Source: Henricia sp. BOLD:AAB3569 (Eukaryota > Echinodermata > Asteroidea > Spinulosida > Echinasteridae). From it: a stretch of DNA of 64,000 nt. Both the position numbers and the translations under genes were made by a program. The first letter of the stretch is position 1. The number at the start of each line of letters is the position of its first letter. Below the pieces are notes generated by a model, which was given only the letters and a program-made list of their open reading frames with translations, was not told where the DNA came from and did not search any database. Of the stretch, positions 61,001 to 64,000 are shown one piece after another. The DNA is taken from NCBI GenBank assembly GCA_037783545.1, contig JBBELK010000011.1, forward strand, positions 930,001 to 994,000, in the 5' to 3' direction.

Positions 61001-62523
61001 TTAAAAGGGGCATTATTTCCATTCGTGATTAAAAAGGCCATGTTGATAAAACTACCCTGTAGAAATTTTAGCCACATAGAAGCAGTAATAAATAAGAGTT
61101 AAATAAAAAATCTTTTGCAAAAGAAAATTGGGGTCACTGCAAATGATGTACTGGAACGATAATGCATCTCTTTTTTAATCCACAGGACTCCCACGAAACC
61201 CTCTAATAATGGCGGAGGGAAGGACACTAAAGGGGGCACTAAGGGTAACAGGCCCACCAACGGCGCTACCAAGTCTAAAGTCCCCGTTGTGTTAGGCATT
61301 CTTGTAGGAGTCGTCATTGTGTGTGTGCTCATCATCATATTCCACAAGTCGGAAAGAAGGTTTGTTAAAATTAAGATGAAAAACCTGGGGCCGATTTCAC
61401 AAAGCGTAAGACACGTCTAAGGGAATTAGGACGCATTGAGCTCGTCTTAACCTTTGTGAAGTCGATCCCAGGTTTCGGTGGCTAGTTGATAATTTGTACT
61501 AACCGGCGAGACCTGTTACTTGATTTAAATACATGACCAGAGGCTGATTTCACAAAGATGCGTCTTAGGAAGGGTTACTCTGCTTATCTTGGGACGTTGG
61601 TATGGGAATTAGGACGCATTGAATACATCTTAACTTTTGTGAAATTGATCCCTGGTTACACAAGTGCATCAAGTGTTTCAATATTATGTTTTGAATACTC
61701 TCTGTGGTTTGTCCGTTACAGATCAGCGTTCTATTACAGAATTCGAAGCTACTTCCCTGGTGCATACAACAAGGTTCCTACATACACCTATTCACAGGTA
61801 GGTTGCAAGAAATATGGTAAATGACATCAAATTGTTGAAAAGTACCTTGCTTAAGGGCATTCACACTATGGTACACCCTGGATTTGAACCCATAACCTGT
61901 GGAATTAAGCAAAATTAAACAGATTACATGATTGGAAAACTTTTAAAAACAGGAACAACAGCATTACATAACTAAAGAATAATGTTGATAAACTGCCTTG
62001 TAAAAATTTCAGCCACATAGATGCAGTAATACTTCAAAAAACCTGAAAAATCCATGCATGGTTTTTGTGCATGAATGAATAGTAAAAAAATTGTCTGCAG
62101 ACAACTTTTTTTAAAATAACCTTCAGTTGGCATTTTCTCTCACAAAGGTGCCATTTTACACGGAAAAAAAAATCATGCGCCATGAGCATCTTTTTTGATG
62201 GATAAATTATAAATTTTCATTATTATTATTTATTATTATGTGGTGTTTGTTACCATTGCTATCAACATTTTTAGTTTTTTCTTGTCAACTCGTGAAGTAA
62301 AATTTAGAGAAAGATATTTTGTGATAATGCTCTTTATTTTGGTCCGTGTTTTATCTAGCTTTCAAACGGTGACATGGAAGAATCGTTGCTCGGCCAAAGC
62401 AACTCAAGAAATGTGTACAGCGATGACGAGGACGAGGAATTACTTAGAGATGCTACGCCCAGCCAAGGAAGGAACATAGAATACCATGATGATAGCGATG
62501 AAGACATACTACCTACAGTATAG
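15923..62523 (+). CDS. IGF2R: cation-independent mannose-6-phosphate receptor (CI-MPR/IGF2R), complete, 45 exons
   Basis: Sorting receptor that binds phosphomannosyl lysosomal hydrolases in the Golgi and recycles via endosomes. Exons: 15923-16017, 16953-17247, 18385-18616, 18864-19108, 20631-20787, 21880-22057, 23028-23134, 24786-25088, 25451-25591, 26372-26509, 27200-27365, 27806-27929, 29495-29667, 30351-30513, 33929-34081, 35038-35256, 35705-35882, 36688-37002, 37968-38146, 38692-38772, 39404-39629, 39933-40058, 40588-40676, 41156-41315, 41864-41912, 42366-42513, 45454-45589, 46016-46150, 46620-46888, 47473-47670, 48545-48691, 49137-49304, 50078-50279, 51077-51156, 51579-51739, 55218-55354, 56848-56983, 57746-57820, 58623-58706, 59228-59436, 59725-59831, 60562-60641, 61186-61359, 61722-61797, 62359-62523. 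The total is 7,179 bp (2,392 residues; human about 2,491). Every junction keeps phase with GT/AG. Each domain aligns in order with the human protein as I recall it, so orthology is very likely. Confidence 0.96.
16127..16649. mobile_element. TTAA-flanked MITE, full length
   Basis: Flanked by TTAA at 16,123-16,126 and 16,650-16,653, with short inverted ends aggcc / ggcct. TTAA duplication is characteristic of piggyBac-type elements, so the class is inferred. Other copies: 9,620-10,082 (inverse, truncated) and 27,463-27,600 (one end only). It lies in IGF2R intron 1. Confidence 0.75.
16953..18582 (+). CDS. IGF2R: IGF2R MRH domain 1 (exons 2-3)
   Basis: Runs from FYMNLC through TITFKC and [14 protein letters not shown] to RDLTPLIK, matching human domain 1 (FEWRTTAAC, HDLNPLIK). 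The residue after the second-half Cys is Leu rather than Gln (ICLK) and no Arg precedes the FKC strand. A phosphomannosyl site is therefore not expected, as in human domain 1. Confidence 0.93.
17283..17640. mobile_element. foldback element interrupted by a younger MITE
   Basis: Left end atagaccgtatcgaatagct and right end agctatttgataaacggtct are inverted repeats. The same pair of ends (tagaccgtatccaatagctg ... cagctatttgatacggtcta) brackets 29,990-30,322. This copy was split by the 222-bp element at 17,342-17,563. Confidence 0.65.
17342..17563. mobile_element. hAT-like MITE with 8-bp target-site duplication
   Basis: Inverted ends CAGGGTTGTAGTCGAGTCC / GGACTCGACTACAACCCTG are flanked by acgaggac at 17,334-17,341 and 17,564-17,571. 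An 8-bp duplication and CAGGG ends fit the hAT superfamily. The interior is made of degenerate 'acaagtcc' units. Relatives: 38,345-38,546, 51,430-51,520 and 63,629-63,850, and the minisatellite at 25,741. Confidence 0.85.
17686..18266. mobile_element. 581-bp foldback element with ~98-bp arms
   Basis: The arm beginning gggtcattccatgtcaattc pairs with gaattggaatgacct at the far end, and the pairing continues through gacctgaccctcacagattg and gtttctcaaggagtccaatc. It has an AT-rich centre with three direct copies of tatttacatgt. It occupies most of intron 2 just before exon 3. Confidence 0.8.
18583..20787 (+). CDS. IGF2R: IGF2R MRH domain 2 (exons 3-5)
   Basis: [27 protein letters not shown], then [13 protein letters not shown] and IDIDLTPL follow human domain 2 closely (DVGQP, TITFVCP, IDLTPL). 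No Q/R pair, so not a predicted lectin site. Intron 4 (19,109-20,630) carries nested foldback elements. Confidence 0.93.
19202..19988. mobile_element. nested foldback elements in IGF2R intron 4
   Basis: The outer element (ends gggcaagttcaattcac / gtgaatcaaacttgc) is the 'gagcaagttc' family of 593-750. It is split by an inner composite (about 19,296-19,810) related to 7,796-8,447, whose hairpin (gatgatgcaaactaccg..., gtcctgctatt / aatagcaggac) is nearly perfect. Confidence 0.65.
21919..24945 (+). CDS. IGF2R: IGF2R MRH domain 3 (exons 6-8), altered lectin site
   Basis: [61 protein letters not shown] and YDLSPLV align with human domain 3, a high-affinity phosphomannosyl site in mammals. The Gln (AVCQ), Arg (8 before Cys of FEC) and Tyr (CTY) are present. 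The position of human Glu416 (3 before Cys) is Lys in VTKTEC; a Glu sits only immediately before the Cys. Binding may be weakened or lost. Confidence 0.92.
22593..22936. mobile_element. foldback element, copy 1
   Basis: The ends tacaccaatccggtaa / ttaccggattggtgta are followed by long arms including ccgccatagctggggggc / gccccccagctatggcgg. The centre carries short cgcgtcgcgtgtacgc direct repeats. Copy 2 is at 35,988-36,373. Lies in IGF2R intron 6. Confidence 0.8.
23140..23505 (-). mobile_element. tRNA-derived SINE, minus orientation
   Basis: Starts with the (TTA)n tail immediately after the donor of exon 7 and runs through the body (cattgcactgtcactcg, catcccttccgaaggatgg) to the inverted tRNA-like head (ggttagggccattgactcgc orientation). 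The exon 7 donor GTATTA directly borders the tail. Confidence 0.85.
24022..24792 (+). repeat. X-Y-X rearrangement upstream of IGF2R exon 8
   Basis: X (211 bp) occurs at 24,022-24,232 and again at 24,582-24,792. It is the end of intron 7 with its acceptor plus the first 7 bases of exon 8. Between them, 24,233-24,584 is a near-identical copy of 26,926-27,276, which holds the end of intron 10 and the first 77 bases of exon 11. The junctions show AATC and AAT microhomology. The few substitutions between copies show they are not identical reads. Confidence 0.9.
24508..24584 (+). pseudogene. partial copy of IGF2R exon 11
   Basis: Preceded by the copied acceptor cttcttcag, it reads [15 protein letters not shown] and onward to TYSIN, with one substitution (CCTGTACG for CCTGAACG). 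It then runs into the second X copy and meets a TGA within a few codons. No donor follows directly, so inclusion would truncate the receptor. Confidence 0.85.
24998..27235 (+). CDS. IGF2R: IGF2R MRH domain 4 (exons 8-11)
   Basis: [21 protein letters not shown]-like [25 protein letters not shown], then [23 protein letters not shown] and FSFDLS. Human domain 4 has the same DLESAPV and YEFEWHTAAAC. Phe replaces Gln, so no lectin site is predicted. Confidence 0.92.
25110..25264. mobile_element. foldback MITE 21 bp after exon 8
   Basis: The arms aagcgggcctcccac / gtgggaggcccgctt extend inward (gccacgaatt / aattcgtggc, cgattagcta / tagctaatcg) for most of the 155-bp element. Confidence 0.8.
25741..26117. 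repeat. 34-bp minisatellite, about 11 copies
   Basis: The unit is gtccccgctgcgagtcctcg followed by tgtgtcaatcacaa. Copies differ mainly by gcgagt/gcaagt. The flanks (25,625-25,740 and 26,118-26,150) consist of looser 'cacaagtcc' units like the interior of the hAT-like MITE. It lies in IGF2R intron 9, and the reading frames across it are artefacts of the repeat. Confidence 0.9.
26205..26310 (+). mobile_element. SINE fragment
   Basis: The 3' part of the tRNA-like family also present at 45,797-45,960: the stretches starting tttgcaggaggtcgtg and ttcgaatcccacccgagcac are shared. Confidence 0.65.
26550..26680 (+). mobile_element. 5' fragment of the main SINE family
   Basis: Starts ggggtactgtggccgagtgg and has a diverged B-box and gcaaggcactcaacc, then stops. 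It begins about 40 bp after the donor of exon 10. Confidence 0.75.
27260..29667 (+). CDS. IGF2R: IGF2R MRH domain 5 (exons 11-13), complete lectin residues
   Basis: [72 protein letters not shown] and QYDLS. Human domain 5 shares YYDGMIQLNY, YACPEEPLECVVTD and EQYDLSSL. Gln, Arg (8 before Cys), Glu and Tyr are all present. As in human, the Cys pair expected at the NGDAY and NAYLF positions is missing, so this domain lacks one of the usual disulfides. Confidence 0.93.
27463..27600. mobile_element. fragment of the TTAA-type MITE
   Basis: Starts aaaggcccagtggatcattt and matches the left ~140 bp of 16,127-16,649 closely (gtaatcgacgagtttacagg, gtaaagattgaattaatagc). Confidence 0.75.
28005..28450. 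mobile_element. MITE with gggtaattcccaaaattagg termini
   Basis: Inverted ends gggtaattc..aaaattagg / cctaattttgagaattaccc, with ggtccaaaa / ttttggacc further in. Related to 5,923-6,143 and 34,679-34,924. Intron 12. Confidence 0.7.
28616..28790. mobile_element. foldback element with ~60-bp arms
   Basis: The left arm includes cgtcgttgtggaagcaatgt and the right arm acattgcttccacaacgacg. The outer ends attttgggagt / actcccaaaat also pair. Confidence 0.8.
28905..29390 (+). repeat. 78-bp tRNA-like tandem array, about 6 copies
   Basis: Each unit holds an A-box-like TAGCTCAGCTGGTAGAGCA, then cagaggtcttggggaaaacc and gagtataccactgtgcc. Only the last unit carries a B-box-like GTTCAAATCCCGA. It is the same array type and orientation as 42,584-44,325. 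Intron 12. Confidence 0.9.
30414..35215 (+). CDS. IGF2R: IGF2R MRH domain 6 (exons 14-16)
   Basis: [66 protein letters not shown]. Human domain 6 reads [41 protein letters not shown] and RDPNSGFVFN. Glu replaces Gln after the Cys, so there is no lectin site. The 134-bp minisatellite lies in the intron between exons 14 and 15. Confidence 0.93.
30745..33615. repeat. 134-bp minisatellite, about 22 copies
   Basis: The unit starts gggggaatgccacaatctaa and includes ctgatagggttgtg, ccacctagttgaag and ggttctggtgattccctgat. Since 134 is not a multiple of 3, long frames recur on the minus strand in rotating phase. They encode repeat-derived peptides with no start or splice logic, so I do not call genes. 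Intron 14. Confidence 0.95.
34679..34924. mobile_element. MITE, second copy of the 5,923-6,143 family
   Basis: Same inverted ends (ggtctttctataaattaggg / ccctaatttatagaaagacc) and near-identical interior (gtactcactctttgagatgg). Lies in intron 15. Confidence 0.85.
35705..36895 (+). CDS. IGF2R: IGF2R MRH domain 7 (exons 17-18)
   Basis: [61 protein letters not shown]. It matches human domain 7 (FEFETALAC, CQVTDLAGNEYDL), including loss of the usual Cys before the YVF strand (TTYVF; human NTYFEF). No lectin site is expected. Confidence 0.92.
35988..36373. mobile_element. foldback element, copy 2
   Basis: Copy of 22,593-22,936 with a longer GC-rich centre of repeated gcgcgtcgcgtgcatgcgga units. 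Ends tacaccaatccggtaac / gttaccgaattggtcta. Intron 17. Confidence 0.8.
36940..39490 (+). CDS. IGF2R: IGF2R MRH domain 8 (exons 18-21), complete lectin residues
   Basis: [74 protein letters not shown]. Human domain 8 has VVQMSPQAAANGSLSIMY and STRITFEC but Leu where this protein has Gln and no Arg 8 before the Cys. Here Gln, Arg, Glu (4 before Cys) and Tyr (2 after) are all present, predicting a phosphomannosyl site that mammals lack. Confidence 0.9.
37357..37690. repeat. 118-bp satellite, about 3 copies, inverse of intron 36 array
   Basis: Units contain gggcatgctggccaagttgg, aaaacgtatatcttgaaggg and catgaggccattgacct. They are the reverse complement of the units at 55,385-56,655. Intron 18. 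Confidence 0.85.
38345..38546. mobile_element. hAT-like MITE, 5'-degraded
   Basis: Shares cagtcgagagccgataaaa, the caagaagcaaaggatgaaca block, the gcttgtgacttgaatta.gacc block and the right end gactcgacttcaaccctg with 17,342-17,563. Intron 19. Confidence 0.75.
38885..39105 (-). mobile_element. tRNA-derived SINE, probable source of the 134-bp unit
   Basis: On the minus strand there is a tRNA-like head with a B-box (ggtttgaacc orientation), a body, and cctatcagcacttacatagt / ggcattccccc. That last segment matches, inverted, the join region of the 134-bp minisatellite unit (gggggaatgccacaatctaa / gtgctgatagg). Intron 20. Confidence 0.6.
39133..39375. repeat. dispersed repeat 'ggagcg..ccagatcacat' family
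   Basis: Truncated copy. Other copies at 46,223-46,560 (same orientation) and 50,304-50,658 (inverse). Shared blocks: ttgcttccacatccaaattg, gagattgcaaatt, tattt(t)ggggaggtattttat and aacgaaatccatttt. Each copy lies within 35-70 bp of an exon. Confidence 0.75.
39505..41240 (+). CDS. IGF2R: IGF2R MRH domain 9 (exons 21-24), complete lectin residues
   Basis: [64 protein letters not shown]. It is equivalent to the high-affinity human domain 9 (SSCQEK, QRSTAIFFYCDRG, FLKETSDCSYLFEW). All four contact residues (Q, R, E, Y) are conserved at the same spacing. Exon 22 has two in-frame donors (GTGTAC at 40,059; GCAAGT at 40,068). Confidence 0.93.
40100..40480. repeat. dispersed ~380-bp repeat
   Basis: Blocks acttcacgagttgac, gataacaatggtaacaaac, the aaccatgcatgga-ttttcag block and ctgaagtattactgcatcta recur at 42,005-42,345 (same strand) and 61,900-62,310 (inverse), with a fragment at 60,990-61,090. 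All are within IGF2R introns (22, 25, 44 and 42). Confidence 0.7.
41255..46060 (+). CDS. IGF2R: IGF2R MRH domain 10 (exons 24-28)
   Basis: [68 protein letters not shown]. Human domain 10 has AAACLL and VTNPSTGHLFDL at the equivalent places. Leu replaces Gln. One exon (41,864-41,912) is only 49 bp. The 78-bp tRNA-like array lies in the intron after exon 26. Confidence 0.9.
41500..41690 (-). mobile_element. LINE reverse-transcriptase ORF, 3' remnant
   Basis: The minus-strand frame reads [20 protein letters not shown] and continues with DAQDRAQWR. This GRP-K-TW..VV..D...LGL...DAQDR..WR pattern is the usual C-terminus of non-LTR retrotransposon polymerases. Only about 50 codons remain. Intron 24. 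Confidence 0.7.
42584..44325 (+). repeat. 78-bp tRNA-like tandem array, about 22 copies
   Basis: The unit is cctcatagctcagctggtag plus acatctgcccagtgtgtcag, aggtctcggggaaaacctga and ggaagtataccactgtg. The first five units are almost identical and later ones vary. Only the final unit (44,286 onward) adds the B-box GGTTCGAATCCC and then unique sequence. Intron 26. Confidence 0.95.
44465..44977. mobile_element. foldback MITE
   Basis: Inverted ends ggcgcgaggtcaaaatagaa / ttctattttgacctcgcgcc, followed by acggt(a)tgtata / tatacagaccgt. The interior is unrelated and non-coding. Intron 26. Confidence 0.75.
45105..45310 (-). mobile_element. LINE reverse-transcriptase ORF, 3' remnant
   Basis: The minus-strand frame reads [20 protein letters not shown] and continues with [17 protein letters not shown] and WRSFVAAL, the conserved C-terminus of non-LTR retrotransposon polymerases. 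It differs from the remnant at 41,500, so it is a different family. Intron 26. Confidence 0.8.
45797..45960 (+). mobile_element. tRNA-derived SINE, second family
   Basis: Head gccggtcgagtggttaagac (A-box) and gtgggttcgagtcccaccc (B-box), body gagcacgctatgaagttttt and cgttgggtaagggcaaaac. Fragment relative at 26,205-26,310. The Ser/Leu-tRNA-like head lacks a proper acceptor stem, so I do not call a tRNA gene. Intron 27. Confidence 0.75.
46090..47545 (+). CDS. IGF2R: IGF2R MRH domain 11 (exons 28-30): lectin residues where mammals bind IGF2
   Basis: [70 protein letters not shown]. Human domain 11 is the IGF2 site, with Tyr1542 and the hydrophobic loop FGQTRI (Phe1567, Ile1572) directly after Cys1566. 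Here the loop reads QTETGT, with Gln at the Phe1567 position and His at Tyr1542. Arg, Glu and Tyr complete a canonical Q/R/E/Y set. I predict carbohydrate binding and no mammalian-type IGF2 pocket. Confidence 0.92.
46223..46560. repeat. dispersed repeat, fullest copy of the 39,133 family
   Basis: Starts taaaggagcgtgtccagatc and ends near ctagaacgaaatccattttc, 60 bp before exon 29. The inverse copy at 50,304-50,658 starts 25 bp after exon 33 and has ends gagcgtgaccagat / atctggttacgctcctttt, suggesting terminal inverted repeats. Confidence 0.75.
47093..47302. mobile_element. foldback repeat 'ggggccaatttcataaagct' family
   Basis: Arms ggggccaattt / aaattggcccc, then tgtttgctttataaaaatgg / ccatttttataaagcaaaca. 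Partial copies are at 22,100-22,250 and 36,440-36,620. Intron 29. Confidence 0.75.
47570..49290 (+). CDS. IGF2R: IGF2R MRH domain 12 (exons 30-32)
   Basis: [75 protein letters not shown]. It follows human domain 12 ([20 protein letters not shown]). Val replaces Gln, so no lectin site is predicted. Confidence 0.92.
47705..48000 (-). mobile_element. tRNA-derived SINE, third family, minus orientation
   Basis: The inverted head (gactcgaacctgcaatattc ... gagtcaagtgctctaacca) and body with cacttgcctctttcc-like sequence and a spaced ctccgg resemble tRNA-derived SINEs. The limits are approximate. Intron 30. Confidence 0.6.
48155..48177. repeat. poly-G run
   Basis: About 20 consecutive G after ttttgc, inside intron 30. 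The surrounding sequence (gcccgtaaccagcgagtttt and, at 48,395-48,424, gatccccctggttacgggc) forms an inverted pair, so it may be the subterminal part of a foldback element of ~290 bp. Confidence 0.7.
49532..49800 (+). mobile_element. tRNA-derived SINE, fourth family
   Basis: Head with ggcagagcggtctagtg and B-box gagttcgaatcccggtcc, then a body with ccttgagcaaggtactctgt and ggctctatcaccgggtagcc. Intron 32. Confidence 0.7.
50078..51730 (+). CDS. IGF2R: IGF2R MRH domain 13 (exons 33-35), no fibronectin type II insert
   Basis: [28 protein letters not shown], then directly [42 protein letters not shown]. In human domain 13 a ~45-residue fibronectin type II module sits between the GDRC and SSIIFKC strands. 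Here only about four residues separate them, at the phase-1 junction of exons 33 and 34. The 0.8-kb intron contains SINE and repeat sequence but no type II-like Cys/Trp exon that I can see. Confidence 0.9.
50304..50658. repeat. dispersed repeat, inverse copy of the 39,133 family
   Basis: Reverse complement of 46,223-46,560 with ~10 % differences by eye. It starts just after the exon 33 donor. Confidence 0.75.
50795..51017 (-). mobile_element. main SINE family, minus orientation, truncated tail
   Basis: Begins ggccagagacaccggggaat and runs to the inverted head aatgacccaaaccactcagc cacagtacccc. Intron 33, 60 bp before exon 34. Confidence 0.8.
51430..51520. mobile_element. fragment of the hAT-like MITE
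   Basis: Units of ggacttgtgcgggacttgtc and the right end gacttgtgatggactcaact acaatgctg match 17,342-17,563 and 63,629-63,850. Intron 34. Confidence 0.7.
51912..52050. mobile_element. short foldback element
   Basis: Inverted ends atagaccatttgca.aggcgg / ccgccagtgcaatggttctat and ccatgacagggggc / ccccctgtcatgg enclose ~70 bp. Intron 35. Confidence 0.65.
52113..52440 (+). mobile_element. main SINE family, full copy
   Basis: ggggtaccgtggccgagcgg head, intact B-box GGGTTCGAATCCGGG, full body and an aataataat tail. Intron 35. Confidence 0.9.
52441..55125. mobile_element. 2.7-kb non-coding repeat block
   Basis: No coding frame. It contains direct internal duplications: 53,430-53,690 and 53,930-54,190 (both with gaacatttcgttccgtag-like, cttccggtttggaccgga and cacacaggggtcatg), and 54,385-54,545 and 54,730-54,890 (both with tcagatgaaaatg.cc and ctgctaaatacga). 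Many units contain tgatgacgtca. It opens near caaggtgatcgg and ends with hairpin ggtgatcggaa / ttccgatcacc followed by ataataata. The class is unknown. Intron 35. Confidence 0.7.
55218..58706 (+). CDS. IGF2R: IGF2R MRH domain 14 (exons 36-39)
   Basis: [71 protein letters not shown]. Human domain 14 reads YYINLCQ, RASICRR, LGLVHTQKL. Arg replaces Gln. The 2.6-kb repeat block (52,441-55,125) and the 118-bp array are in the flanking introns. Confidence 0.9.
55385..56655. repeat. 118-bp satellite, about 11 copies
   Basis: The unit contains aatggcctcatgccctgctg, cccttcaagatatacacttt and aaggccaacttggccagcat. The five or six central units are identical or nearly so, and the outer ones diverge, as expected for recent central expansion. 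Inverse relative at 37,357-37,690. Intron 36. Confidence 0.95.
57433..57692. mobile_element. foldback MITE with repeated tatcatgata palindromes
   Basis: Inverted ends taggccggggtcacacg / cgtgtgaccccggcctta. The interior has several tatcatgata(g) palindromes and two more ggtcacacg copies. Intron 37. Confidence 0.85.
58056..58542. mobile_element. long foldback element, arms over 200 bp
   Basis: Ends aaactcctcaaaaaagttcg / cgaacttttt.tgaggagttt. The pairing continues through gtcaagtttgactgacgatt, tggaaagccctgttattcct and gatgtgtcatttgttatgat almost to the centre. Intron 38. Confidence 0.9.
59228..60641 (+). CDS. IGF2R: IGF2R MRH domain 15 (exons 40-42)
   Basis: [71 protein letters not shown]. 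Gln, Glu and Tyr are present. The usual Arg position is Val, as in human domain 15 (VSSTIFFHC), which still binds weakly. A comparable weak site is plausible here. Confidence 0.9.
59922..60387. mobile_element. foldback MITE rich in cttcgtcgaa(t/c)gaag palindromes
   Basis: Inverted ends gaccccgttctcactactag / ctagtgagaacgaggtc, then agaaat.gcttcgttcgac / gttgaacgaagcaatttct. The interior repeats gcttcatcgaatgaagc many times. Intron 41. Confidence 0.85.
61186..61359 (+). CDS. IGF2R: IGF2R exon 43: juxtamembrane stalk and membrane segment
   Basis: A Gly/Lys/Thr/Asn-rich stalk of about 30 residues is followed by a single hydrophobic segment of 21 residues (VPVVLGILV...LIIIF) and then HKSERR, a basic stop-transfer sequence. 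The order matches a type I membrane protein. Phase 2 at both ends. Confidence 0.93.
61385..61660. repeat. dispersed repeat 'ccgatttcacaaagcgtaag' family, two inverse-related copies
   Basis: Matches (inverse) 11,328-11,620 and 40,890-41,095, and 57,085-57,200: shared ctaattcccataccaacgtc and ggcgagacctgttacttga-type blocks. Intron 43. Confidence 0.7.
61722..62523 (+). CDS. IGF2R: IGF2R exons 44-45: cytoplasmic sorting tail
   Basis: The tail of ~85 residues is about half the human length. It contains YNKV (human YSKV, the AP-2 internalisation motif), EDEELL (an acidic dileucine of the [DE]xxxLL type), and the terminal DDSDEDIL before PTV and the stop. The human protein ends HDDSDEDLLHI, the GGA-binding DxxLL motif with a casein-kinase-2 serine. 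Ile replaces the first Leu here. Confidence 0.93.
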
Positions 62524-62719
62524 CGCCACCGGGGGCTGATAGATGTGATTTAGTAAGTGGCATGCCAACTTTAACTTGAATTTATTAAAAGGCTCATGGT
62601 ATTGCATGAGAAACATTGGGTCGTATTTATAAAAACTAGCAAATTCTAGGAAGCAAACGGGTAAAGCATTTACTATGAAGTATAAGCATATAGAGTAAGC
62701 ATGTCCTTCGATTTATATG

Positions 62720-62945
62720 AATAAAAGTATCTTTTACTGTTTACACTATGAACATCTAACAGTGGAAATTGGGCACACACCATTGTTACTAACAATGGGG
62801 TTACAATAAACATGTACATGTTTTTGCTCATAGTGTTAGCATCTAATAGTAGAAATTGTATTAAATGCTTAATACTTGTGGTTGCCTGGTGTACAGTTGA
62901 AATTGGTAGCAGTTACTTACTTTTATTCCTACAAAAACGAATAAA
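62720..62945 (+). promoter_or_regulatory. candidate poly(A) signals for IGF2R
   Basis: AATAAA occurs at 62,720-62,725, 62,805-62,810 and 62,940-62,945, which is 197-417 bp after the stop codon at 62,521-62,523. Which one is used cannot be decided from the sequence. Confidence 0.5.
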
Positions 62946-63628
62946 TGCTAAAAAATTTGTAGTAGAAGCAAATGCTACTTTTTATAAATATGACCCATTG
63001 CTAGCTTCAGTGTTAGACCCTCTTCTTGACACTGGTACAGGAATGAGCTCTTAAAAATCACCAAAATGCTCTTATTAATAGTGTCGTCCAAAGTTGTCAA
63101 CATTTTCACGGAACTACAAAATGTAGGAAGTGGGGAGTGGGGGGGTGGGGGGGGCGGGGGGGGGGGGGGGGCGGGGGGGTGTCGAGGGCCACGTAGGACT
63201 TGTAAAACTGTAAAATGTTGACATTTCACGGTAGTGAGAAAAAATGTTGATAAGTAGTATTTCGGGGGGAGGGAGGGGATCTTGAAAAATACTACGCTCT
63301 GTAGAACTGTGAAATTGTTGACAACTTTAGACGGCCTCTTATCGTTTTTGTTTAATTTCAGTTTAATTTTTAGGCTTCACGCACGCGAGATCCACGGGCT
63401 ACTTAATGTGACGTACGGGAGAGAAAATGTCCATCTCAAATGGTCTCCAAGTTCTGAAAGCCATTCCACGCTTTGTGAAAGCAGTTCGTGTGAGTTGTGA
63501 CGATGTAAATGTTTTTTTTTTTGCCAAGTTTATTTCTGACAAATAGGTAAGAATTGTTGAGATGACCTGAGAGAGTTTAATCTTAACAAATCTGATCTAA
63601 TCATAGGAATTTTATAGCAAAACGTGCA

Positions 63629-63850
63629 CAGTTGTAGTCAAGTCCATCACAAGTCCTCACAAGCCCTCACAAGTCTACCACGAGTCCCCGGGTCTTAATT
63701 CAAGTCACAAGCTATTCAAATGAACTCCAACAAAGGCATTCTTTTGTGCGTGTTCATCCTTTGCTTCTTGTTACTGGACTTGTGCGGGACTTGTCACAGA
63801 CTTGTGATTTTATCAGCTCTGGACTTGTGATGGACTCGGCTACAACCCTG
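63629..63850. mobile_element. hAT-like MITE, full-length copy
   Basis: Same 222-bp length and ends (cagttgtagtcaagtcc / ggactcggctacaaccctg) as 17,342-17,563, in the opposite orientation. No convincing 8-bp flanking repeat. Confidence 0.8.
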
Positions 63851-64000
63851 TAAGATACGTTTAAACACGGAGGTAGAATTGCACAAATAGATTTTATTTT
63901 TGCTGTCGCAAGCCGTCTGCTCTAAAAAGGTTTCCCCAAAAGTGGGTCTTGCCGGAAAATACGACAGGATTACGTCATCAAATTTTGTTTGCATGATAAA

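Larger units (their letters stand above)
62524..64000. other. IGF2R 3' flank, no further gene identified
   Basis: 3' untranslated sequence with poly(A) signals, then a repeat at 63,075-63,335 (ends aaagttgtcaacattttcac / gaaattgttgacaacttt) that contains a ~40-bp G-rich tract (63,137-63,180). Parts of it (gtagtatttcgggg.gagg) recur at 4,440 and 41,690. A short open stretch after tttaatttttag (63,374-63,500) is not called. Confidence 0.6.

Noticed and set aside
63374-63500. Possible exon after tttaatttttag downstream of IGF2R
   Set aside because: About 40 open codons to a stop, with no recognisable family, no partner exon, and the IGF2R stop codon well upstream. Could be 3' untranslated sequence or chance.

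Overview
The window is eukaryotic: introns with GT..AG boundaries, dense dispersed repeats, tRNA-derived SINEs and minisatellites, and no prokaryotic gene organisation. It holds two multi-exon protein genes arranged head to head. I assembled both by hand from splice signals, reading phase and recalled similarity to vertebrate proteins. The source looks like an invertebrate deuterostome. An echinoderm is my best guess, but that is inference and the sequence does not prove it.

Minus strand, about 1-13,500: the 5' part of an ARFGEF3 (BIG3) homologue, a large Sec7-family ARF-GEF-like protein. Fourteen coding exons (13,426 down to 371) join without a phase conflict and encode the first ~865 residues. 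The gene continues past the left edge.

Plus strand, 15,923-62,523: a complete gene for the cation-independent mannose-6-phosphate receptor (CI-MPR, IGF2R). Forty-five coding exons join with every phase consistent into a 2,392-residue type I membrane protein: signal peptide, 15 MRH (CIMR) repeats, one membrane segment and an ~85-residue tail ending in the acidic dileucine-like motif DDSDEDIL. Against the mammalian protein as I recall it, three things differ. The fibronectin type II insert of domain 13 is absent. Domain 11, which binds IGF2 in mammals, carries a full set of mannose-6-phosphate contact residues (Q, R, E, Y). Domain 8 also has a full set, while domain 3 lacks the Glu.

The 2.4 kb between the two start codons should hold a divergent promoter region. 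It contains two SINEs and an inverted pair of 16-17 bp repeat arrays. The introns hold tRNA-derived SINEs, many foldback elements or MITEs (some with clear target-site duplications), LINE 3' remnants, and five kinds of tandem array (34, 78, 118, 134 and 16-17 bp units). An X-Y-X rearrangement upstream of IGF2R exon 8 contains a partial copy of exon 11.

In cell-biology terms, CI-MPR carries phosphomannosyl acid hydrolases from the trans-Golgi network to endosomes, and large Sec7-family proteins act in ARF-dependent traffic at the same compartments. The shared location is suggestive only. Nothing in the sequence shows co-regulation.
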